Below are positions 27,115 to 34,831 of a stretch of 64,000 nucleotides of DNA, piece after piece. A program made the translations under genes and the position numbers. The notes beneath the pieces are model-generated. The model made no database searches. It worked only from the letters and a program-made list of their open reading frames with translations, and was not told the DNA's origin. This stretch comes from UBA6163 sp041753075. GTDB lineage: Bacteria > Planctomycetota > Planctomycetia > Pirellulales > Pirellulaceae. Each line of letters opens with the position of its first letter. Position 1 is the stretch's first letter. The stretch lies in contig JBGSVE010000086.1 in the NCBI GenBank assembly GCA_041753075.1, positions 4,362 through 68,361 on the forward strand, read 5' to 3'.

Positions 27115-28403
27115 GTGCCATCTTCAGCGATGCGATTGAGGATGATTGAATTAGCGGCTAAACCCGAATCGGAAAGTGTGACAACGCTGCGCAAGGATGT
27201 CGCCCAATCATCGAGATGGTCGCGCGCGTAGACCGTAAGCAGCTTCTGGCCGGTGGCAACATGATCGCCAACTCGTACATGAATCGCAGCACCGACACTG
27301 GGGTCGATCGCGTCGGCTGCGGTGCGCCGGCCGCCACCCATTTCGACGACGACGCGACCCAGTGCTTCGCAATCGATTCGCGACACAAAACCACTGTTAG
27401 TCGATTCGATGACCGCCGAGCCAGCAAGTGGTAACGGTCCGCGCAGTGTTCCACCTTGGGCGACAACCATTCGATCGAATCGCTCGCGCGCCGCACCGCT
27501 GTCAAGCGATTCTCGCAGCGCCTGGCGTGCAATCGCCAATGAATCGAAACGACCGACCAAGTGCAACACTTCGGCGGACAACTCGATCGTCAACGCACGA
27601 ACCTCGGACGGGCCGCCTCCATCGAGCAATTCCAGTGACTCATTGACTTCGATCGCGTTGCCGACTGCATGACCAAGTGGTTGATCCATGTCGGTAATTA
27701 AAGCTCGCGTCGGCATGCCCGCCAAGCGTGCGGTCTTGACGATTGAATCGGCTAATTCCTTGGCTTGGTCGGTCGTTTTCATAAACGCGCCACCGCCAAC
27801 TTTGACATCCATAATGAGCGCATCAAGATTGGCGGCCAGCTTTTTTGACAAGATGCTGGCGGTGATCAAGGCGACCGATTCAACCGTCGCGGTGACATCG
27901 CGAATTGCGTACAGACGCCGGTCGGCGGGGGCAATTTTTTCGCTGGCACCGATCATCACAAAACCCGTCTCGCGCAAGCATCGGTCGCGCTCCTCAGGTT
28001 GCAATTGGACGCGAAACCCCGGGATCGCTTCAAGCTTATCGAGCGTGCCGCCGGATAAACCGAGACCCCGACCGCTGATCATCGGCACATGAACGTCGTG
28101 ACAGGCGAGCAGCGGTGCCAACACCAATGACACCTTGTCACCTAATCCGCCGGTGCTGTGTTTGTCAACTCGTGGCAAGTCGCCTGAACCGCGCGGCAAT
28201 CGCTCACCACTGTCACGCATCGCCAACGTCAGCGCCGCAACTTCGTCGGCAGTCATGCCCTTGAGCAAAATTGCCATCGCCAGCGCACTCATCTGGTAAT
28301 CCGTCACGTCACCAGCAACGAAACCTTCGATCAAAAAGCGAATTTCACTGTCGCTCAATACCAAGCCGTCTCGTTTTTTCGCAATCAAAGTCGCAGGCAG
28401 CAT
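27105..28403 (-). CDS. deoA: Thymidine/pyrimidine-nucleoside phosphorylase
   Basis: 432 residues from the ATG at 28403, the normal length. It reversibly splits pyrimidine nucleosides with phosphate. Motifs include KHSTGGLGDKVSLVLAPLL and SGRGLGLSGGTLDKLEAIPGF (the family signature), and a phosphate-binding D-V-K-V-G-G-G-A-F-M-K. The C-terminal all-beta domain (HVRVGDHVATGQKLLTVYARD) is complete. It overlaps cdd by 10 nt. A frame extension to 28433 has no ribosome-binding site. Confidence 0.93.
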   Translation of the reverse strand: MLPATLIAKKRDGLVLSDSEIRFLIEGFVAGDVTDYQMSALAMAILLKGMTADEVAALTLAMRDSGERLPRGSGDLPRVDKHSTGGLGDKVSLVLAPLLACHDVHVPMISGRGLGLSGGTLDKLEAIPGFRVQLQPEERDRCLRETGFVMIGASEKIAPADRRLYAIRDVTATVESVALITASILSKKLAANLDALIMDVKVGGGAFMKTTDQAKELADSIVKTARLAGMPTRALITDMDQPLGHAVGNAIEVNESLELLDGGGPSEVRALTIELSAEVLHLVGRFDSLAIARQALRESLDSGAARERFDRMVVAQGGTLRGPLPLAGSAVIESTNSGFVSRIDCEALGRVVVEMGGGRRTAADAIDPSVGAAIHVRVGDHVATGQKLLTVYARDHLDDWATSLRSVVTLSDSGLAANSIILNRIAEDGTCT

Positions 28404-28486
28404 TTCACACCATCTTAGGCCATCATCATTCAAGCTGGGCCTGTTATACTTTAAACCGAGTCGAGTGCTTGGTTTGATTTTTTGTT

Positions 28487-28572
28487 CTAGGCTCTGTTTG
28501 AAAAGGGGTCTGACCCTTTGGAGACAATCACGTTGTCGGAGAGGGTCAGACCCCTTTTCAAACAGAGCCTAG
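28487..28572. repeat. Perfect 31-bp inverted repeat with TCTGACCC core
   Basis: The left arm 28487-28517 (CTAGGCTCTGTTTGAAAAGG...) and the right arm 28542-28572 are perfect reverse complements over 31 bases, around a 24-base loop. The arms contain GGGGTCTGACCC. The loop contains GACAA-TCACG-TTGTC, a second small hairpin. It lies in the divergent region between deoA and htrA. The GGGTCTGACCC core is common in REP/RAYT-associated repeats of many bacteria. I saw no nearby transposase gene. Confidence 0.9.
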
Positions 28573-28576
28573 TTCC

Positions 28577-28640
28577 GTGAGCGGAATGGCGCTAGCCACC
28601 GGCACCGCGACGCACCGGCGGTTAGTGCCGATACGCTCAC
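28577..28640. repeat. Imperfect palindrome of the CCGG(C/T)GG(C/T)TAGC type
   Basis: GTGAGCG at 28577 and CGCTCAC at 28634 are the ends, with GGCGCTAGCCACCGG pairing imperfectly with CCGGCGGTTAGTGCC. It abuts the perfect repeat on its left. A similar core occurs at 42497-42553 and partly at 13858. Confidence 0.6.
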
Positions 28641-28698
28641 ATTGATCCAATACGCTCGACAAGCGATTCAGTAACGACGGACCCCGAAAGAGAACTGC

Positions 28699-29886
28699 AT
28701 GTATCGATTGAAGTTAAACATTGTCTTGGCCCTCCTCGGTGTCGCGTTGTCAATTCAAACTGCTTGCGGCGACGACCTCGTTGAGCAGGCCCAAGTCGGC
28801 CCCCGCGCCCTGTCGCGTGCGTTTCGCAACGCCGCCAGCGAAGCGACGCCGTCGGTCGTGACCATCTTGTCCTACGGCCAAAACATGGACGAAGACGCAA
28901 AGAAAACGGAAAGTCGAGACAACGGTCTGATTCCCGATGATCCCGCCGATTCAAGCGCCGACGAGACTGAAGACGAGCCAGACATGCCGATCGAACCAAC
29001 GCCCTCGCCGCTGCAATCCGATGACGGCACGAGCTTGCCAATCACGGGACTGGGCAGCGGTGTGATCTTGACCGCCGATGGTCGCATCATCACCAATAAC
29101 CACGTCATCGCCGGTGCAAAAAAGGTGATTGTGCAGTTGCCTGACCAAACCGAATACGAAGCGTTTAACATTTTTGGCGATGTCGAAAGCGACGTAGCGA
29201 CGTTTCATGTTACGCCCACCGAGCCGCTTGTGCCGGCAACGCTGGGCAACTCCGATTCGCTGGAAATTGGTGACTGGGTGTTGGCAATCGGCAGCCCCTT
29301 CAAGCTTGAAGCGACCGTCAGCGCCGGAATCATCAGCGCCAAAAACCGCGCCATCTCGCGAATCAGCCGCGGTCGTTTGCTGCAAACCGATGCCGCGATC
29401 AATCCCGGCAACTCCGGTGGTCCGTTGATCGATTTGGACGGCGACGTGATCGCAATCAACACCGCGATTGCAACTCGCAACGGCGGCTACCAGGGCATTG
29501 GATTTGCGATCCCAATCAATCAAGCGAAATGGATCGCCGACGAATTGTCCGAGCATGGAAAAGTTCGTCGCGCCGCGATTGGTGTTCGGCTGGCTGAGTT
29601 GAACAAGAAGGTTGCGACGAAATTGAACCTGCCGGTCGGCAGTGGTGTCGCGGTCTACCAAGTGATCGAAGGCAGCGCGGCGGCCAAAGGTGGCCTCAAG
29701 CCCCTGGACGTGATCACCAAATTCGCGGGCGAACCGGTCAAGCGATCGAGCGACCTGCAAGAAATCGTCGAGCGATTGCCGATCGGCAGCACGCAGAATG
29801 TCACGATCCTGCGCAGCGGTGAAGTTCAAGAATTGGAGGTGCAGCTGGCTCCCATTGATGACCCAACCGATGTCTCGAGCGAGTGA
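28699..29886 (+). CDS. HtrA/DegP-family serine protease, one PDZ domain
   Basis: 395 residues. Signal peptide to about residue 23. An acidic linker (about residues 62-110, rich in D/E/S/P) precedes the trypsin-like domain. The triad is His135 (TNNHVIAG), Asp165 (ESDVATFHV) and Ser239 (NPGNSGGPL). One PDZ domain follows from about residue 290 (GVRLAELNKK; GSAAAKGGLKPLDVITKFAGEPV). It should act in the periplasm on misfolded proteins. The Asp motif has T-F-H-V where A-V-L-K-V is usual. The gene appears single, with palindromes upstream. Confidence 0.92.
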   Translation: MYRLKLNIVLALLGVALSIQTACGDDLVEQAQVGPRALSRAFRNAASEATPSVVTILSYGQNMDEDAKKTESRDNGLIPDDPADSSADETEDEPDMPIEPTPSPLQSDDGTSLPITGLGSGVILTADGRIITNNHVIAGAKKVIVQLPDQTEYEAFNIFGDVESDVATFHVTPTEPLVPATLGNSDSLEIGDWVLAIGSPFKLEATVSAGIISAKNRAISRISRGRLLQTDAAINPGNSGGPLIDLDGDVIAINTAIATRNGGYQGIGFAIPINQAKWIADELSEHGKVRRAAIGVRLAELNKKVATKLNLPVGSGVAVYQVIEGSAAAKGGLKPLDVITKFAGEPVKRSSDLQEIVERLPIGSTQNVTILRSGEVQELEVQLAPIDDPTDVSSE

Positions 29887-30087
29887 ATCCAAACGTTGCG
29901 CGGGCGCTCAAACGCGAATTGCAAAGTGAACTGGCCACGGGCCAGTGCGGCAGTCCCGGCCGCTTACGCGTCACGGCTCTCGCAATCAACAAGCCCACCA
30001 AGTGAGCCGCTGGCCGTGAGGCCACTGGCTAACGCGGAACACAGGTGGGATCGCGCCAGCACGCGACTCGGGCTAAACCAGCTCGGG
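29887..30087. other. Intergenic stretch with GGCCA-rich imperfect repeats
   Basis: About 200 bp between htrA and the convergent GGDEF gene. GGCCACGGGCCAGTGCGGC and GTGAGCCGCTGGCCGTGAGGCCACTGGC are partly complementary blocks, and CTCGGGCTAAACCAG occurs twice in a row near 30066-30095. No gene is seen. Confidence 0.45.
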
Positions 30088-32352
30088 CTAAACCAGCTCG
30101 GTCTCGATCCGGCCCATCAGATAGCTTTTCAGGCTCATGATGATTTGTTGCGCGCAGGAAGTCACCTCCTGGCGGCGGCGATCGCGGCTGCGCGTTGGCA
30201 TCATCTCCACCTTGACCAACGTTTGAACTTGATTGACGCGGCGATTGTCGGGCCCGGTGGCGAACGCTTTTTCTGTCAACATCAGGCGGACGCTGAACGA
30301 GATCTGCGAATCGACGCTGCGGCGGCCCGACGGCCCGAAGTAGACGTTTTGGCGAATCTGCAGATTGCCTTCGCTAACGCTGACGATTTCGGCTTTGTGG
30401 TCGGCAATGAACCCGCGCAGCTTCTCGATCGCGAAGTTAACCGGGACTGGTGTGATGATTTCAACCGTCATGTTGGTCGGATCAGCACTGCTGTCGAACC
30501 AACTCCACAAACCTCGTCGTCGTTTGGTCGTCGCCAAATCGGTGTCATCGCCGCCACCGATACCGAGTTGAATCACTCGGTTACGGCCCTTGTCTTTGGC
30601 CTGCAACAGCGCTCGGTCGGCACGGGCCAGAACGGAATCGGGTGAATCGCCGGCTTGGACTTCGGTGACGCCGAAGCTGGCGGTGATCGGATGATTGCCA
30701 ATCGCGGGCAATGGTGTCGATTCGACGGCGAACCGCATTATCTCGGCACGGCGGGTTGCCGTGGCAATGTCACAATCAGGCGACAGAATCACAAACTCTT
30801 CGCCGCCATAGCGACTAACAAGATCCCCTTCACGACTGTTGGCCGACAAAATCGTGGCAAAGCTGACCAATGCGTCGTCGCCGGCCAAGTGACCGTGAAC
30901 GTCATTGACCCGTTTGAAATGGTCGATATCACAAATGATCAAACTGAAGCTCGACCCGCTATCGACGCGGCGTTTGACCAATTCTTCAACGCGGATATCA
31001 AACGCCGCGCGATTGGCGACGCGAGTCAACGGGTCTTGGGTGGCTTGTTGATGAAGTTCCTCGACGCGTTCCTCGAGATTGCGTTGTTGCGAAGCATCTT
31101 GGGCAATGAAGATCACGCCACAAAGTCCTGGCTGGCCCGCCGCGACCGGTGCGACGTGAACGCGAATCGGAATGGTTATGCCATCGTGACGGCGAATCGA
31201 ATATCGCCCGCTGACATGCGATGCATTGGCAAGACAGCGGCGCACCGGACACTGCGCGTCGGCGACATCGCCTTCATCATCACTGAGGCCAAGCAGCCCC
31301 GGCGACCACGAGCTAGTTAACACCGCTCCCGGCGCGATGCCGGTCAATTTTTCCAGCGAATAATTCCAACCTTGAATCGTGCCATTGCGATCAACATAGA
31401 TCACACCGTCGTTCATGTTGCCAAGCAGACTCTCGTGGAAACGCCACTGGTCTTTTCCAAGAGTTGATTCGTTATCAATTCCGGCGTTCGGTTGAATCGC
31501 CCATCGCGAGTCAGCCGATTGGCCAGCGGGAAACTCGAGCCAGCGCGACAACACATGACGATGCGCCAGTTCCGGTTCGTGCTGCATCATCGCGCAGAAA
31601 TCTTGAACCAACTCAGGATCAAACTGCGTGCCGCTGTTGTTGAGCAATTGACTCATTGCCGCTTCGCGACTCATCGCCGGACGGTAGACGTGGTCGGTCG
31701 TCATCGCGTCAAAGGCATCGGCGACTGCCAACATGCGCGATCCCTTGGGAATGGCGTCACCGCTCTTGAGTTGATCGCGCCGGCCGCTGAACCATGACGG
31801 TGCATGCAGAATGACTTCGAGCAACTCTTCGTCGTTACAGCAACCGCGCAGAATCTCGCAGCCCAGTTGCGGACTCAAGCTCACCGTCAATTGTTCTTCG
31901 AGCGTCAGCTTGCCTGGCTTGCGCAGGATTTGGTCTGGAATGCCGATCTTGCCGATGTCATGGAGAAACGCAGCAACTTCCAAGCGGTCTCGTTCTTCCT
32001 GGCCAAAGTTCAATCGATCACACCAAGCGGCACACACGAGCGCGACGCGAAGACTGTGCGACGCGGTCGGCGGATGTTTGGCGCGCAGTGACGAATATAA
32101 AGACGTCGCCATGCCCAAACGCACAACCGCAAGCTGGTTTTCGTGCTTCGATTCGACTGATTGATTCTGGACAGGATGCGCCTGGGGAGCGACCGCGGCC
32201 AAGTCGGCCAACAGCTTGGCCACATCATGTGACCCTCGGTGAATGGATGTCGTGGCATCGATCGAGGATCCGGTCGAAAATCCAGTTGGGGCGTTTGCGT
32301 CGATTGACGACATGTCGAATCTCAGGGCCAAAGGGTTGTGACGATTATTCAT
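30088..32352 (-). CDS. HD domain (degenerate)-PAS-GGDEF signalling protein
   Basis: 754 residues from the ATG at 32352. Order: unstructured N-terminus, HD-GYP-like domain (about 85-260), PAS (about 300-420), GGDEF (about 430-600), unknown C-terminal domain. The HD part keeps FLHDIGKIGIPD and VADAFDAMT, but the third His is Ser (TVSLSPQLG) and the HHE-x-x-D-G-x-GYP stretch is HAPSWFSGRRD, so c-di-GMP hydrolysis is unlikely. The GGDEF domain has RYGGEEF and an RxxD product-inhibition site (REGD) five residues before it, so diguanylate cyclase activity is expected. No membrane segment is seen. Confidence 0.88.
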   Translation of the reverse strand: MNNRHNPLALRFDMSSIDANAPTGFSTGSSIDATTSIHRGSHDVAKLLADLAAVAPQAHPVQNQSVESKHENQLAVVRLGMATSLYSSLRAKHPPTASHSLRVALVCAAWCDRLNFGQEERDRLEVAAFLHDIGKIGIPDQILRKPGKLTLEEQLTVSLSPQLGCEILRGCCNDEELLEVILHAPSWFSGRRDQLKSGDAIPKGSRMLAVADAFDAMTTDHVYRPAMSREAAMSQLLNNSGTQFDPELVQDFCAMMQHEPELAHRHVLSRWLEFPAGQSADSRWAIQPNAGIDNESTLGKDQWRFHESLLGNMNDGVIYVDRNGTIQGWNYSLEKLTGIAPGAVLTSSWSPGLLGLSDDEGDVADAQCPVRRCLANASHVSGRYSIRRHDGITIPIRVHVAPVAAGQPGLCGVIFIAQDASQQRNLEERVEELHQQATQDPLTRVANRAAFDIRVEELVKRRVDSGSSFSLIICDIDHFKRVNDVHGHLAGDDALVSFATILSANSREGDLVSRYGGEEFVILSPDCDIATATRRAEIMRFAVESTPLPAIGNHPITASFGVTEVQAGDSPDSVLARADRALLQAKDKGRNRVIQLGIGGGDDTDLATTKRRRGLWSWFDSSADPTNMTVEIITPVPVNFAIEKLRGFIADHKAEIVSVSEGNLQIRQNVYFGPSGRRSVDSQISFSVRLMLTEKAFATGPDNRRVNQVQTLVKVEMMPTRSRDRRRQEVTSCAQQIIMSLKSYLMGRIETELV

Positions 32353-32562
32353 GTTGCATTGGGCTGGGCCGTCTCGGCGCAGCCCCACCAGCGGTCTTTT
32401 TCAGCTCGATTGAGCAAACCTAGGTCACGCCGACGTATCGAGCAAAGCTTTTCCGCCGCAGATCGACTTTTGCTCCGCCCAGCCAAACTCACGACCCAGC
32501 CAAACTCACGACGTTGCGGTATAATCCACAGCGAAGGGTTCCATCCACTCGAACAATCATCG

Positions 32563-32642
32563 TTTGCGCAGTGTGTTCTACGACGCTCCGCCGTCGTAAA
32601 AAAAGAATTGACGGCGAAGCGTCGTAGAACACTGCGCCAAAC
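32563..32642. repeat. Palindromic repeat, family B (copy 1)
   Basis: Left arm TTTGCGCAGTGTGTTCTACGACGCTCCGCCGT and right arm ACGGCGAAGCGTCGTAGAACACTGCGCCAAA (each given in parts here) pair over about 30 positions with two or three mismatches. The loop is A-rich (AAAAAAAGAATTG). It lies in the 357-bp gap between the divergent GGDEF gene and the DUF151 gene. Related copies are at 37906 and 51267. Confidence 0.9.
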
Positions 32643-32709
32643 TTCGGGATGGAGCTTGACGAAGAACTTATTTGCCAATCGTTTTTTTTGCACAGTGTGA
32701 GTGTGTTCC

Positions 32710-33120
32710 ATGCCCATCGAGATGCAGTTGTCGCGGATCATCATTTCCGAGATCAGCGACAGCCAAGTGATCTACCTCAAAGAAGTCGAAGGCGAGCGCC
32801 AATTTCCGATTTTGATCGGCATCTTTGAAGCGACGAATATCGATCGCCGTGTCAAGGATAAAGAACAACCACCGCGTCCGCTGACACACGACTTAATCGT
32901 CAAGGTTGCCGAATCTCTCGGGGCTGAGCTTGACAGTGTCGTGATTCACGAACTGTCCGAGCACACTTATTATGCGTCGCTGAGGCTGCGCAAGGACGGC
33001 GAGCTGATCGAGATCGACTCGCGTCCCAGTGATGCGATCGCGGTCGCGGTCACGTTCCATCCGCCGTTGCCAATTTTCGTCAGTGAGCAGGTGCTCGCCG
33101 AAGCCACCTCATCGCAATAG
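32710..33120 (+). CDS. DUF151 family bifunctional nuclease-like protein
   Basis: 136 residues. The sequence matches the BFN/DUF151 fold: ERQFPILIGIFEATNIDRRV near the start, RPLTHDLIVKVAESLGAEL and YYASLRLRKDGELIEIDSRPSDAIAVAV. Members are reported nucleases; in many bacteria they stand as single small genes. The ATG at 32710 is chosen; a GTG 9 nt upstream is in frame. panC follows 16 nt later, so co-transcription is likely. Confidence 0.85.
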   Translation: MPIEMQLSRIIISEISDSQVIYLKEVEGERQFPILIGIFEATNIDRRVKDKEQPPRPLTHDLIVKVAESLGAELDSVVIHELSEHTYYASLRLRKDGELIEIDSRPSDAIAVAVTFHPPLPIFVSEQVLAEATSSQ

Positions 33121-33136
33121 CTTCGGCCTAACGAAG

Positions 33137-34018
33137 ATGCAAACCGAAATCGATTCGCCGGCGGTCATCACCGCACCGGCAGCCGCTCGCAGGTGGGTCG
33201 CTTTGCGTTCGCCGTCGCGTCGTGTGGCGGTCGTGCCGACGATGGGTGCGCTGCACGAAGGTCATTTGGCATTAGTCCGGCGTGCCCATGAATTGGCCGA
33301 TGACGTCGTCGTGACTATCTTCGTCAATCCGACCCAGTTCGCGCCGCACGAAGACTTATCGCGTTACCCGCGACCGATCGATGATGATTTGCGGATGCTT
33401 CGCCGCGAACGAGTCGCGATGGTGTTCATGCCATCGATCGAAGCGATCTATCCCGCTGGATTCAGCACATTCATCGAACCACCGGCGGTTGGCGTGCCGC
33501 TGGAGGGCGAGCGCCGGCCAGGTCATTTTCGTGGCGTTTGTACCGTTGTCTTGAAGTTGTTCCAGATCGTTCCGGCGCATGTGGCGATCTTTGGACAAAA
33601 AGATTTTCAACAGGCATGTGTGATCCAAGCGATGGTGCGCGATCTTGATTTGGCGATTACGCTGGATATCATGCCGACCGTGCGAGAGGCCGGTGGCTTA
33701 GCAATGAGCTCGCGCAATCGCTACTTGACCGAGACCGAGCGCGGCCGAGCACTGTCAATCAATCAATCGCTAACCGCTGCCGCGAATTTGTATTCCAGCG
33801 GCCAGCGCCAAGTCCGTGCGCTCGAAGCGGTGATGCACGAGAAGCTTGCCATCGGCAGTCCCGGTGGTGTCGATTCAATTGACTACGCCTGCGTCGTCAA
33901 CGCCGAAACTTTGTTGCCAATCGAAACCGTTGACGATTCCGCTGCGGCATTGATCGCCGCCCGCGTGGGCAACACGCGCCTGATCGACAATCACGTCTTC
34001 TCGAACTTGACGCGATAA
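33137..34018 (+). CDS. panC: Pantothenate synthetase (pantoate-beta-alanine ligase)
   Basis: 293 residues, the usual length. ATP-dependent joining of pantoate and beta-alanine, for coenzyme A synthesis. Motifs: VVPTMGALHEGHLALVRRA (HIGH-type), IFVNPTQFAPHEDLSRYPR, VLKLFQIVPAHVAIFGQKDFQQ and PTVREAGGLAMSSRNRYL. The ATG at 33137 is preferred. The last 28 nt overlap, tail to tail, the end of trmB on the other strand. Confidence 0.95.
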   Translation: MQTEIDSPAVITAPAAARRWVALRSPSRRVAVVPTMGALHEGHLALVRRAHELADDVVVTIFVNPTQFAPHEDLSRYPRPIDDDLRMLRRERVAMVFMPSIEAIYPAGFSTFIEPPAVGVPLEGERRPGHFRGVCTVVLKLFQIVPAHVAIFGQKDFQQACVIQAMVRDLDLAITLDIMPTVREAGGLAMSSRNRYLTETERGRALSINQSLTAAANLYSSGQRQVRALEAVMHEKLAIGSPGGVDSIDYACVVNAETLLPIETVDDSAAALIAARVGNTRLIDNHVFSNLTR

Positions 34019-34638
34019 ACGGGAATCGAATGCTGGATACTGCGCCGTTCAAAATGCGTGCGAAACCCAATCGCATTATCGCCTTCGGGTTCGTCCGATT
34101 CGTCAGGTAGCGGTGGGCCGAATTGCGGTACGAATTCGGCTATCATCTCGATCGCGGTTGAAAAGTATTCAAGCACATCGGTCCAAAAATGCAGCGAACC
34201 GCCGGCGACACACGCGCGATAAATCTCGTCGACCGTCGTTGGGTTTACGACACGACGTTTCTTGTGTCGCTTTTTCCACCACGGGTCAGGAAAATAAATA
34301 TGCGCCGCGGCAAGTGAGTCGCTCGGAATCGCGGCCAACAACCGCTGGGCATCGCCGACCACCATGATCGCATTGGCAAGTTCGTGGCGCGCCAATCGCG
34401 CCGCAGCGTGCGCGGCGTAGGCATGGGCAATCTCGACGCCAAGAAAATTGCGATCCGGTTGCGCCAGGGCTGCATTCTGAATAAACAGACCCTTGCCCGA
34501 ACCGATTTCCAGCTCCAGCGGATGATCGTTGGCGAACAGTGTTTCGCTGGTCAATTCTGCGGGCAACCTTTCCGACGCACGAAGGTGAGCATCAAGAACA
34601 AGCGACGGATCGCGTTTGGGAAGTTGTCGACGAGGCAT
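33991..34638 (-). CDS. trmB: tRNA (guanine-N7-)-methyltransferase
   Basis: 215 residues. Makes m7G46 in tRNA using S-adenosylmethionine. Motifs: LELEIGSGKGLFIQNAA (SAM loop), GVEIAHAYA, VGDAQRLL and IYFPDPWWKKRHKKRRVV, the diagnostic TrmB segment. The C-terminal end shares 28 nt with panC on the opposite strand. The 190 bp upstream hold no gene I can support. Confidence 0.93.
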   Translation of the reverse strand: MPRRQLPKRDPSLVLDAHLRASERLPAELTSETLFANDHPLELEIGSGKGLFIQNAALAQPDRNFLGVEIAHAYAAHAAARLARHELANAIMVVGDAQRLLAAIPSDSLAAAHIYFPDPWWKKRHKKRRVVNPTTVDEIYRACVAGGSLHFWTDVLEYFSTAIEMIAEFVPQFGPPLPDESDEPEGDNAIGFRTHFERRSIQHSIPVYRVKFEKT

Positions 34639-34831
34639 CCGGGGCGATCAATTCGAGCGATGGGAGTGAGACTGGCGGTAGCTTAGCATGCTTGACGAAC
34701 CGAAAAACCACTACAATGCTGCCCGCCCATAAAGTTACTCGCATTAACCGTGGCTGGGGCTTCCAGAAGCGGCGGCTGGAAGCTGCGGGCGATTTTTTCC
34801 GCGGCCCGCGCACACGTTTTGGAATTTAGAT

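Noticed and set aside
29205..29892. Long minus-strand frames across the htrA gene
   Set aside because: They run opposite to the protease gene, whose catalytic triad is complete; long antisense frames are expected at this GC content.
34708..34829. Short plus-strand peptide before hemDE (starts MLPAHKVTRINRGW)
   Set aside because: It has no clear ribosome-binding site and no recognised family. A leader peptide is possible but not supported by any visible attenuator.
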